A stretch of DNA of 64,000 nucleotides. It comes from Linanthus parryae (Eukaryota > Streptophyta > Magnoliopsida > Ericales > Polemoniaceae). This document shows, piece by piece, positions 23,201-32,289 of the stretch (position 1 is the first letter of the stretch; every line of letters starts with the position of its first letter). The translations under genes and the position numbers were made by a program. The stretch spans positions 11,538,501 to 11,602,500 of the forward strand of contig JALGPY010000008.1 in assembly GCA_023055425.1 (NCBI GenBank). The letters run 5' to 3'. The notes beneath the pieces were generated by a model, which was given only the letters and a program-made list of their open reading frames with translations, made no database searches and was not told the origin of the DNA.

Positions 23201-26200
23201 GCTTGATGTCTCCAAACCGGTCCTGAAAGAGGCAAAGCTCAAGCTCCAGGGGGAAAGCTTAACGAGGGTTGAATTCAGGTATGAATGATTGCCTCCTCTA
23301 TGTGGCAAATGTGGTATTATTGATCTGTTTTTTATGTCAAAAAACTCAGAGCAACTCACCCATCGGAGCTCTGGTTCACTAATCAGAAAGCTAATGAGGG
23401 AGATAAGGAAAAGGGGAATGATGTGACAAGAAGTGAACCAATTCTTGCGTTACCTGATTTCATGAGGAAGAGAGTTGCAGAGAAATGGCCTTCGCCGGAA
23501 AGACTATCGGAGGAAGCTGGAAAGTCGCCGGAAGTGGAGAAGGTGAAAGGTCGCCAATCAGATGCGATCTCCTTGGAAAGCGGTGCCTTGAAACCAGCAG
23601 AAAGAATAAATTCATTATTGCTGACGGACCTTGAAAAGGAAGTTGTCGACGGCTGCAACAAGTTACGAGACTTTTTGAAAGAAGGCAGGGAAGACAATCA
23701 GGCTGGAAGTTGGGTTAGGGACTCAGCTGCTATTTCTGGGCCTGTTGCGAGCTTAGAGTTATTGGACCACCCTGGCCCATTACCTCAATCTGCAGAAAGT
23801 CCAGCTAGCCCATTATCACAGCCTCCTTTGATTAAAAGCCCAACTCACCATAAAGAAAATCCAGCTTGTATTGAAGTCAAATCAATAGCTTTGGAGGGTA
23901 GTTCGGTCATTTGTAATGAGAAATTAAAACCCCCTGTTGATACAGTCCATAACGAAGAAGAAGACAATTCAGAAACCCTAAAAGAGATGGATGGCTCGAT
24001 GGCTCCGAAGAAGAAACCCACAAGAAGATGGAAGAGGCAAGCTAGAGAAATTGGAATCAAAGAGTCTTCGGCTATTGTGAGCAATTTGAAGATTTTGAAG
24101 AAAAGAGAAGGAGACTGGATGGAGGTTGATGATGATTCTGATCTTCAATCAGAGGGTAAGAAATCTAAAAACTCGGATGATTTTTCTGTTCTTCTGGATC
24201 GGGTGGAGGAAACCAGCCCTAACTGGTCCCAAACCGCCCAATGAGACTTTTGGCATGGAATTGTCAGGGTGCTGGTAGAGCCCTGACAATTCATCAGTTT
24301 AAAAGAGTCTCCTTTAGTCATGATCCGGATGTGTGTTTTCTTAGTGAAACAAAAAGAAAGGGGGGTTTTTTAGCAAAAAAGTACTGCAGTAAGAAGCTTT
24401 GTAATAGCTTTTGGGTGGATCCTTTGGGGAAATCAGGAGGCCTTGGTATAATCTGGAAAGAGAATTTAAAGGTTAAACTTCTCAAGTTTAGCAGCTTCTT
24501 TACTCATGTTCAATTGGAGCCTGAATCTGAAGAAGCTTGGCAATTGATCTTTGTGTATCTTTGCCCTGATGACAAAGTAAGATTATGGCAGCTTAAATGT
24601 TTATCAATCTATCTTGCCTCTTGTTCTAAGAAGATTGTTATTTGGGGAGATTTTAATGATATCATTAGCCCTGAGGAAAAAAGAGGAGGGATGATCAGAT
24701 CTTTGAGCTCTTGTTTTCCACTCTTAAACTTCTTTGAGAATAATAATCTAGTTGATCTTGGTTTCTCTGGCTATCCATTCACTTGGTGGAACAGGAGAGG
24801 TTGTTCTTCTTGCATTGAAGAAAGATTGGACAGGTGTGTGGCCTCTTCTGAATGGGTGCACCAATGGCCAAGTTCTAAAATTACTCATTTGACTGTTTCT
24901 GGGTCTGATCATAGCATTCTACGTTTGGAAACTAACCATTCCTCTCTATCAAAAGGCCCTCCACTGTTCAGGTTTGAGACAAGATGGCTTAACTCCCCTG
25001 ATGTGAAGAAGATCATTTCAAGAGTGTGGAGTTCAAATTCTAATGGTAATCCCATGTTTTCTCTTCAATCTAAGCTCAAAAGTTGCAGATATGAGTTGTT
25101 GAAGTGGAGCAAGACTAGTGACAGAGGCTTGTCTAGAAGAATCAGAGAAATGGAAGAAGAGGCCAAGAAGATAAGAGAAAGTGGTGATGCAGCTAATCTG
25201 GATGAGCTTCATACCATTGAATCATCTCTGGAAAGCTTGTGGACTGAAGAAGAGCTGTTGTGGAAAGACAAGGCCAGAGTCAGCTGGCTGCAAGCAGGAG
25301 ATAGAAATACTAAATTTTTCCAATCAGTGGTAAAGCAGAGAAGGTCCAGAAACCACATTCCTGGAGTTACAAATGGTAGTGGCTTGTGGTGTAGCAGCAG
25401 GGAGGAAATTATTAATCAATTTGAATCTTTCTTTAAAGAGCTCTACACAGAAGATGATGATAGAGATGCAGCTCCAGTTTTAGCTGCTGTCAAGAAGAGA
25501 GTTTCTTTTAGAATGAACCTGTATCTTACTAGTGAATTCAGCAATGAAGAAATCAAAGCAGCTTGTTTTGAGATCAACCCAGACAAATCTCCTGGCTATG
25601 ATGGTTTCACTGCTAAATTTTTTCAAAATTATTGGGAGATCATTGGTGATGATGTTTGCAAAGGAATCAAGAACTTCTTCAAATCAGGCAAGCTTCTCAA
25701 GAGTGTTAATCTTACTTATATTTGCCTGATTCCAAAAGTTAAAAACCCTCTTTTTGTTAAAGATTACAGGCCTATTAGTCTCTGCACAGTGTTATATAAG
25801 ATTTTATCTAAATGTCTTGCTTCCAGATTAAGTGCCATCCTTGACAAGATCATCTCTCACAACCAACCAGGGTTTGTGAAAGGAAGAGTTATTGCTGATA
25901 ATGTTATGATTGCCCAGGAGCTCATGCACTATTTGAAGAGGAAGAGGAGTGGTCCTGGGGAATTGGCTATCAAGCTGGATATGCTCAAGGCATTTGACAG
26001 AGTAAGTTGGTCTTATCTTGAGGGCATGATGTCAAATTTAGGATTTTGCAAGAAGTGGATTGGCTGGATCATGGCATGTGTCAAAAGTGTGAGCTATAAG
26101 ATAGTTGTCAACAATGAGCTCTCTAATTTCATTACTCCTTCTAGAGGTCTGAGGCAGGGAGATCCTCTCTCTCCTCTCCTCTTTGTAATTTGTGCAGAAG

Positions 26201-29200
26201 GCTTGACCTCTCTTTTAAGGCATTTTGAAGAAGAAAAGTGGATTACTGGTCCGAAAATTGCTAGAAGAAGTCCTTCTATTAATCACCTGCTTTTTGCAGA
26301 TGATTCATTGCTCTTTTGTAAAGCCTCCATGTCAGATGTGTCAGCTGTCAACACAGTGCTTAAAGTTTATGAGAGAGCTTCAGGGCAAAGGGTCAACAGA
26401 GAGAAGTCTCAAGTTTTCTTTAGCCCAAGCACAAGCAGACTTCTCAAGAGCTTCATACAATATTATTTGGGTATTTCTAAAGACTTCAAGGATGGCACAT
26501 ATTTAGGACTCCCTTCTCTAATTAGTAGATCCAAGTCCAGCACTGTGAGTTTCTTGAAAGAAAAATTTCTCAGCAAGCTCTCTTTGTGGAACTCCTCTTA
26601 CTTGAGCCAGGCTGGTAAGGAAGTCCTTCTAAAATCAGTTCTTGCAGCCCTCCCTTCCTACACAATGTCCTGCTTTCTTCTCCCCAACAAGGTTTGCAAA
26701 GATCTCACACAGATCATGGCAAAATTCTGGTGGGGGTCTAGAAATTTGGAGGGTAGAAAAATTCACTGGAAGAGTTGGGGGTCATTATGCAATTCTAAAG
26801 ATTCTGGGGGTCTTGGTTTTAAAAATTTGCAAAATTTTAATGTGGCCCTTTTATCCAAGCAATCTTGGAGGTTGCTGAAAAATAAGCAATCTCTTTTTGC
26901 AGCAATTTTCAAAGGGAAATATTTTCCTAATTCTTCTTTTTGGCAAGCCTCTCGACCTAAGAACTGTTCTTGGGTCTGGAGAGGCATTCTTGAAGGTCTA
27001 AAGGTGTTGAAAAGGGGAGTTAGATGGAGAGTGGGTAATGGTGATTCTGTGAACATTTGGGATGACCCTTGGATTCCCAGAAATTCAAATTTCTTCATCA
27101 CTTCCCCAAAGCCTCATGATTGTAGCCTCAATAAGGTCAGTGATCTTATTAACCATGATCTTAGATCTTTGAAATCAGAGCTTATACTTAGCATATTCTC
27201 AGATGAAGAGGCAAATTTGATTCTCTCAATGCCAGTGGGGGATGTTAGATTCAAAGATAGCATGATTTGGAATTTCTCCAATAATGATGATCATAAAGTT
27301 AGCTCAGTTTACAAGTTTCTGGATGAAGATGGCCACTTTGTTGATGCCTCCTCAAGCTCTAATGCTTTATGGAAGAGACTTTGGAGTGCTAAAGTTCAAC
27401 CAAAAGTGAAGCATTTCTTCTGGAAATGTCTATCTAAATCACTCCCTACAAATTTGGCTCTTAAGAGCAAGGGTGTTATTGATGATGATATTTGTAAGGT
27501 TTGTGGTGAATCTAGTGAAAATGAGCTTCATATTCTTAAAAATTGCAGAGAAGCTTCTCTGATTTGGAAATTTTCTCCTCTTAGGCTTCATGCCTCTTTT
27601 ACGGATGTCTCCCACTGTCTTGAATGGTGGGATGAAGTGATTGAGCTTGCTGATAAATCCCCAAATCCAGATTGGTTTCTTGCTCTTTTTCTTAGCATTT
27701 GTTGGTGGCTTTGGAAATCCATAAATGATTGGGTTTTCAATGGCATTAAATGGCTTCCCAATCACATTTGTGCTAAAGCTTTGAGGAATTTGGAGGAATT
27801 CTGGATTGCTATCAGAGCTGGGAGTTCTTTTGATACTAAGTCAGGTAAATCTCTCCCATCTCCTCCAAAGCTAGCTGCTGAGTTCAATGTTTTCACAGAT
27901 GCAGCCGTTGATAAACCTCTGAACAAGCGTAGTACTGCTGCTGTTTGTCTGAGCTCTAATGGTGATGTTATTGATTGTATTGGCACCTGTATTGAAAGAG
28001 TCTCTGACGTGGCTGTTTTAGAGGCCTGGGCCATTCGAAATGCTTTGATTTGGTGCAAGGAGAAGAATTGGCTTGATATTTCTATTTTCTCTGACTGTGA
28101 AGGAGTGGTCAAGCAGCTGAATTCTTCCCCATCTTCTTGGAGCTCATCTATTGCCACTATCTTGGAAGATTGCTCTTTGCTTAGAATGTGCTTCACCTCT
28201 TGTAATTTTGTTTTTACTCCTAGATGCTTTAATTCTCTAGCCCACAGCTTGGCTAAGAATTCTCTGTAAGTTGGCTGTTGCCACTTCCCTTTGTATTTGT
28301 TTGGCGTTGAATGGAAAACTTCCCTTTCGGTTAAAGAAAAAAAAATAAAGAGAAAAGATGGACTTATCTAGAATTCTTAGAATTCAAGTCCATGTCCAAT
28401 TCAAACACTAAGTATTGCTAAAGAGTCGGGCAATATGATATGTATTCTTCTAATTAAAATAAATAATAAATAAATAATATAAACAAAGACTACCAGACTC
28501 TTCAGATAGTGAAAACAATGAATCTTAAAAAAAGATAGTGAAAAAAATTGAAAATATCATAGGATTAGGGTGGGTTAACAGAATGATAAGAGTCCAAATA
28601 AAACAAGGAAAAGCAAAGCAGTATCTTAAAAGAAGAAGAAGAAGAAGGGTAAAATATAACTTTTTTCATGACTTATAAAAAGTAAAAAAGTCGCATAAAA
28701 CTATGCAATTATGCAAAGAAAGGGGAGCCTAAATCGTGATGGACTATTTTGGTTGGTGACTGAAAGATTGGAGCTTATGATTTTAGATATTATGATGTGT
28801 CTCTTCGCCCCCTCATCGCTGAAATCCTTTGTCCGCCAGTGATTGGTTGAGGTCCATGAGAATAATCTGTAGTTCTGTACTATCTCAAAAGTAGAATGAT
28901 CCTTACTGCATGAGGGTCTGTTTGGTTGAGTGGTTTCAAGATAGAAAACTAGAGCAGGTGTGCACATGCAACGGATTCCCACATCTTCAAAAAATAGTTA
29001 GATAAAAATATCGCGATAATCACAATAATATGTCGATTCCAAAAGTTATGGTGTTTGGTTTTAATACAAATTAATTCTAGTCTAGATATGTTTGGTAGTA
29101 GTTTTTAATCTTAATCTAAGATACCATGGCCCTCATGCCGGTTGGTCGAATGTGATAGGACTGGGGGAGGGTTCCTGAACATCTCCAATATTATTATGCA

Positions 29201-29723
29201 AATTTTAAATAAAAAGTCACTTTTGTACTTTTTATAACAAGATTTTCATGTTCTTTCCCCAACAAATTCAAAACATCTGTTCTTTGTTATCTTTCACTTC
29301 ACAATTGATGATGGCAAGGGAATGATCTTCACCATCTTTGAAGACGTGAATGAATTGTGGTGACACAAATCTAGATTGAAGTTATCTTTGTCTAACAAAT
29401 CTCATCAGCAAGTTAAAAGAAACATACAATACAAGAGAATTCCTTACAAGGTGCCAGCAGGCCGAAAAAACAAAATTTAACCTAGAACGTATACCGAATT
29501 TCTAAAGCATTACTTAATTACCTTGTTCATCGATGGTAATTAACCAATCTAGTGATCCGATGCACATCTTCCCTTTGGCTTCTGGCAGCTCTAATTTGTG
29601 AACCATAGTTCCGTCCAACGGGCTAACAAAGCATCGGACACTGCTCTCTCCGCCTTCTTCAGGAAGCATTAGCCAAGGAACTTGAATAGCTGAAGAAGCA
29701 ACAGCAGAAAAAGGATCTGCCAT
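20207..29723 (-). CDS. DUF295 protein gene, two exons around an 8.5-kb intron
   Basis: Exon 1 (29723-29522) encodes MADPFSAVASSAIQVPWLML and the SLDWLITIDEQ motif. It stops at a donor CAAG|GTAATT. Exon 2 (21054-20207) begins after AAACAG and continues ...GNMELLHPLTRVRVPLPHA, exactly where the intronless paralogs read GGGMEMLHPL. The intron is phase 1. The joined protein is about 348 residues and covers the DUF295 propeller (ASPSVTKDYVLMI, DVIYYRDKFYAI, YLVESGGELLVV, KPNCIYFTDDYA) but has no F-box, so it would not dock on Skp1. The usual PIWVSPSF ending is replaced by PAVWVFLQGLLSKL. Splicing is inferred; no frame break is visible. The 8,467-bp intron contains a hAT, a solo LTR and a LINE. Confidence 0.72.
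21151..22436 (-). mobile_element. Solo LTR, about 1.29 kb
   Basis: On the minus strand it starts TGTTGGATTGAATACT and ends CTCCCTTCA. A 5-bp duplication GGCCC flanks it (21146-21150 and 22437-22441). A TATATAAG promoter box near 21465 on the minus strand supports this orientation. There is no second LTR or internal region, so it is the product of LTR-LTR recombination. Length and termini suit a large-LTR Copia lineage, but this is inference. Confidence 0.85.
22650..24244 (+). pseudogene. LINE ORF1 with a stop and a frameshift at the zinc knuckle
   Basis: Residues 1-212 (22650-23288) form an acidic N-terminus and a DUF4283 RNA-binding domain (LTMAEVWGKPDNFKVEHI, GRPWFFKNNLIILHKW, FWIQIWQLPSIYMTERVLKK). 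A stop follows FRYE at 23286-23288, exactly where the zinc knuckle should begin. The next codons (LPPLCGKCGIID) still look like a decayed CCHC motif whose later Cys and His are lost. A frameshift before 23423 leads into the charged C-terminal region, which ends at 24244 with SQTAQ. The stop codon overlaps the ORF2 start as ATGA. Confidence 0.85.
24241..28269 (+). CDS. LINE ORF2: endonuclease, reverse transcriptase, RNase H
   Basis: This is an uninterrupted 1,342-residue frame. The apurinic-type endonuclease covers about residues 1-230 (WNCQGAG at 6-12, GDFND at 136-140, SDH at 222-224). The reverse transcriptase covers about 430-720, with the motif A aspartate D580 in KLDML and FADD at 685-688. 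A zinc-binding zf-RVT region (CKVCGESSENELHILKNC) lies near 1085-1103. A plant-type RNase H follows, with D1220 (FTDAA), E1261 and D1285; the fourth acidic position is His1335 (NSLAHSLA), as is common in this lineage. It would nick DNA, prime from the nick and remove template RNA. All catalytic residues I can check are present. The start overlaps the ORF1 stop. Confidence 0.93.
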   Translation: MRLLAWNCQGAGRALTIHQFKRVSFSHDPDVCFLSETKRKGGFLAKKYCSKKLCNSFWVDPLGKSGGLGIIWKENLKVKLLKFSSFFTHVQLEPESEEAWQLIFVYLCPDDKVRLWQLKCLSIYLASCSKKIVIWGDFNDIISPEEKRGGMIRSLSSCFPLLNFFENNNLVDLGFSGYPFTWWNRRGCSSCIEERLDRCVASSEWVHQWPSSKITHLTVSGSDHSILRLETNHSSLSKGPPLFRFETRWLNSPDVKKIISRVWSSNSNGNPMFSLQSKLKSCRYELLKWSKTSDRGLSRRIREMEEEAKKIRESGDAANLDELHTIESSLESLWTEEELLWKDKARVSWLQAGDRNTKFFQSVVKQRRSRNHIPGVTNGSGLWCSSREEIINQFESFFKELYTEDDDRDAAPVLAAVKKRVSFRMNLYLTSEFSNEEIKAACFEINPDKSPGYDGFTAKFFQNYWEIIGDDVCKGIKNFFKSGKLLKSVNLTYICLIPKVKNPLFVKDYRPISLCTVLYKILSKCLASRLSAILDKIISHNQPGFVKGRVIADNVMIAQELMHYLKRKRSGPGELAIKLDMLKAFDRVSWSYLEGMMSNLGFCKKWIGWIMACVKSVSYKIVVNNELSNFITPSRGLRQGDPLSPLLFVICAEGLTSLLRHFEEEKWITGPKIARRSPSINHLLFADDSLLFCKASMSDVSAVNTVLKVYERASGQRVNREKSQVFFSPSTSRLLKSFIQYYLGISKDFKDGTYLGLPSLISRSKSSTVSFLKEKFLSKLSLWNSSYLSQAGKEVLLKSVLAALPSYTMSCFLLPNKVCKDLTQIMAKFWWGSRNLEGRKIHWKSWGSLCNSKDSGGLGFKNLQNFNVALLSKQSWRLLKNKQSLFAAIFKGKYFPNSSFWQASRPKNCSWVWRGILEGLKVLKRGVRWRVGNGDSVNIWDDPWIPRNSNFFITSPKPHDCSLNKVSDLINHDLRSLKSELILSIFSDEEANLILSMPVGDVRFKDSMIWNFSNNDDHKVSSVYKFLDEDGHFVDASSSSNALWKRLWSAKVQPKVKHFFWKCLSKSLPTNLALKSKGVIDDDICKVCGESSENELHILKNCREASLIWKFSPLRLHASFTDVSHCLEWWDEVIELADKSPNPDWFLALFLSICWWLWKSINDWVFNGIKWLPNHICAKALRNLEEFWIAIRAGSSFDTKSGKSLPSPPKLAAEFNVFTDAAVDKPLNKRSTAAVCLSSNGDVIDCIGTCIERVSDVAVLEAWAIRNALIWCKEKNWLDISIFSDCEGVVKQLNSSPSSWSSSIATILEDCSLLRMCFTSCNFVFTPRCFNSLAHSLAKNSL

Positions 29724-29812
29724 AGTTGGCGTGAGGATTGAGGCAGACCCTACCTAGGCTCTGTGTGTTAGAGAGAAGATATGTGATGCTGAACAATTAC
29801 ATCGAGAAAGGC

Positions 29813-29820
29813 TTTATATA
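29813..29820 (-). promoter_or_regulatory. TATA box of the two-exon DUF295 gene
   Basis: On the minus strand TATATAAA lies about 90 bases before the ATG at 29723, leaving room for a start site and a 5' leader of roughly 60 bases. This is inferred from sequence alone. Confidence 0.5.
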
Positions 29821-30240
29821 GGTAAAACTAAACTTGGGCAACAAGCAAACCACCTAAACTAGGAAAATACAGACAATACCAAAATCATCCCAGCTAATAT
29901 ATTCGCTAATTTCTTATTAGCATGTCTACGATATCTCTAATTAATTTACTGATTTCTTTCAGGTATATTTACGCAGAATACTTTGAACCGATAGATTTTG
30001 GACTTAGCTCGTCACTCTTTGATGGAGATTTTTCTTTTTGCTGATTGTAAATCAAAGCCCACGAACACATCCCTCCATGAGAACCACCACCATATGACTG
30101 ATGTTGATTTCAATAATCTCAAAGTAAAAATTTTTTCTTATTTGTCACTTCCAATATCTTGCGAATTAATTGCTCAGACCTCTCACCAAAACAATTTGGA
30201 AATTCTCTTTAGTTCTTGGTACGAATAAAATAGCTGGATT
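29821..30240. other. Intergenic upstream of the DUF295 gene
   Basis: AT-rich DNA, no gene seen. A 76-codon frame at 29998-30228 has no recognisable features. Confidence 0.45.
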
Positions 30241-30432
30241 CACTGGCAGATCTATATAGGGACTAGTCTCAGTATTTGGAAATTCACATTTTCACCCCTA
30301 ATTTTTACGTAAAAAATATTTAGCCCCCACAAATATTTTAGAAATTTATAGTTTAGCCTCCACTCATTTTTCTATATTTGTCTAATTTCGACTTTTAATC
30401 CCTACTCCAATAAATTCCTGGATCCGCCCCTG
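30241..30432. mobile_element. 192-bp hAT MITE
   Basis: The termini CACTGGCAGATC and (inverted) CAGGGGCGGATCCAGG are flanked by an exact 8-bp duplication GCTGGATT (30233-30240 and 30433-30440). The ends resemble those of the hAT element at 21111-28841, so the two may share a transposase source. It is non-coding. Confidence 0.85.
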
Positions 30433-31885
30433 GCTGGATTGCAATACATTGTGTTGATGATTGACTTGCATCAAATTGGCAAGTTGGTGAAGAGTCAAAG
30501 TCAAAGGCATTAGCATGGAATTGTTTCCATGTTGTTGGAAGCGGTCCTCTTTTGGCTTTGTGCCCAAGCCACATGTGGCTATATAAAGGTGGCTCTTTAT
30601 GGTATTAAATACACACATACAGCGGGTGGAATTGATAAATTTGGTTGAGAGTTTTGCTAGCTTTTGTGCGTGTGTGTCAGGGTCACGGTCACGGCGTGCA
30701 TTTTAATCGGGTTCTCTTCTCAATAAAATATCTGGTTCTGGTCGTGGATTAGCTAGTGGGTTCGTTACGAATTCGTCAGTGAACCACATTAAATATATGT
30801 CTCGTTCTTGTTTAGATTTCGTCGTTCTTGCTCGAATACCCCCTGATCATAACAAGCTGGTAATAGAACTCTGAAACAGAAGTTATGTCACAACACAATG
30901 CATGTTCCATAGTGAGGACAGAATGTGACTTTCTCTTCAAGGAGTCAATTTACTTTAACTTCTGTTAATGGTAGGACAAAAATCACTTTCAATCAGAATA
31001 TCTCAATCAGAATGTGATTTGGCCCACAGTGGATCTTTTTTAACTCTTACAAAACATAACACAATCACATTAAGAAAAACACAATCACTTTTATGAGAAC
31101 AAAAAAACATAACTATAATAAGTGTTGTTAAGGGGAAGGAGACAAGAACGATAAACAACGACGAATATACAAAGATTTCAAATTGTTCGCTAACGGATTC
31201 TGTCAACTATGATCCCGTCGATGAACGGAAACTTTATTTTGAGAGAAACCAGCTAAGATACACATCACTAATGCTAGAGACCAGTTGTTACTGTTACATG
31301 GCCAAAGAATTCCAAAAAATAAACAAAGAAACATTCTTTGAACCGCTCCAGCCGAGTGTGATCGCACGATCATGCATTCCGTATTGTACGATCAGGATAC
31401 TAATAGTGCCTAAACAGAAACCCCTATCCTGATCGCACAACCGGAGCAACTAAGAATTCTGCTAACACTTCTGATCGTAGAATCATGACTTTCTGATCGC
31501 ACGGTAATTTGAATTTGGTGAAATTGAGAACTTGATTCAAGGAACATGTTTAAAATTCTCCAACTTGACTTAGATCCTCTCTTCAGAAGAGATATTTCTC
31601 TAACAAAGCCAAATGCGCCATGAAGATGCCAGAAACCTTCTCCGCAACAAATGTTTGTAATCAAAGAGATTAGATGTGGATGATCCTCCCATATATAGAT
31701 GATCTTCTTAGAACCAGATGTTCACCAACAGTTTGCGAAACGAAGTGTGCCAGATGTTACTCAAACTCCTACGAGTTCCTGCAATGGATACATTTAATAA
31801 CCAGACGGGCACAAGATTCACGCTAGAAGCCCCTCGTCGGAGGCCCATAAAGCTCCTTGTCACGAACCCATTAGCCCCGAAGAGA
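30433..31885. other. Intergenic, possible LTR remnant
   Basis: A TATATAAAGG box at about 30580 and the stretch up to 30860, ending near GCTGGTAATAGAACTCTG, look like an old plus-strand LTR followed by a degenerate primer-binding site, but no partner LTR is visible. Around 31350-31500 CTGATCGCAC-type words recur four or more times for no reason I can identify. No gene is recognised. Confidence 0.35.
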
Positions 31886-32218
31886 TCAGCGCACTACTTT
31901 ATCATCTGAAGACCCTCCACCTGCTACATATGCAGAGTTCTTCTTAGAACATTCTTTCAACCAATGACCTTTCTCCTTACAATAGGCACATGCGTCTTTC
32001 GGTAACTTACAACCCCTGCCCTTCTTACCGTTGCTTCCCTTGTACATCCGTTCGGAAGTCTGATTGTTTGAGCCTGCATATGCATAATTATGTCTCATCT
32101 CCTTGGTTTGAAGAGCTAACCTAACCTCTTCTAGGGTTAGAGTCTCCTTCTCAACGATGAAAGACTGTACAAAAACCTCCGAAGGAGGCAGAGACACTAA
32201 CAGAAATAAGGCAGCATC
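31886..32218 (-). pseudogene. Copia gag C-terminal fragment
   Basis: The minus-strand frame reads ALFLLVSLPPSEVFVQSF, then LTLEEVRLALQTKE, a Gly/Lys-rich linker and the CCHC zinc knuckle CAYCKEKGHWLKEC, which is typical of Copia Gag (RNA-binding nucleocapsid). The N-terminal half, protease and pol are absent. At its upstream side it abuts an F-box scrap at 32219, so the joint is either an insertion end or a rearrangement. Confidence 0.75.
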
Positions 32219-32262
32219 CACCAAAAGCAATAAAATCTTGGTACGAATGTAAACGATAAGGA
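32219..32262 (-). pseudogene. F-box scrap of the DUF295 family
   Basis: Fourteen codons on the minus strand read RLHSYQDFIAFGG, matching KRTHSYEDFVAFGG of the intact gene at 35049. Homology ends at the Copia gag fragment on one side. DNA from 32290 onward matches the flank at 45188, so this is the remains of another tandem copy. Confidence 0.65.
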
Positions 32263-32289
32263 TGTTATCCTACCATTGGCTTTACAAAG

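Larger units (their letters stand above)
22542..28344 (+). mobile_element. Full-length L1-type LINE with intact ORF2
   Basis: A perfect 15-bp target duplication ATAAAGAGAAAAGAT lies at 22527-22541 and 28345-28359. The 5' untranslated region is 108 bp (22542-22649). ORF1 is at 22650-24244 and ORF2 at 24241-28269, and the element ends in a short A-rich tail (28336-28344). ORF2 is uninterrupted, so this is the youngest-looking LINE in the window. ORF1 is broken, so retrotransposition on its own is unlikely. Confidence 0.93.
21111..28841. mobile_element. hAT-type element carrying two later insertions
   Basis: The ends are CAGGGGCGGACACAAGG at 21111 and, inverted, CACTGGCGGACAAAGG at 28841, flanked by an exact 8-bp duplication ATTGGTTG (21103-21110 and 28842-28849). 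Both ends fit the hAT YARNG consensus. The element's own sequence is only about 600 bp (21111-21150, 22442-22541 and 28360-28841) with no transposase. The rest is a solo LTR and a LINE, each with its own target duplication. Confidence 0.85.
21055..29521 (-). other. Intron with nested transposons
   Basis: The donor GT is at 29521-29520 and the acceptor AG at 21056-21055. Without the hAT-based nest (21111-28841) and one 8-bp duplication, the intron would be about 730 bp. The remaining host intron sequence is 21055-21110 and 28842-29521; the second part holds no gene, though a GGGTCTGTTTGGTT tract near 28914 resembles a MITE terminus. Confidence 0.72.
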
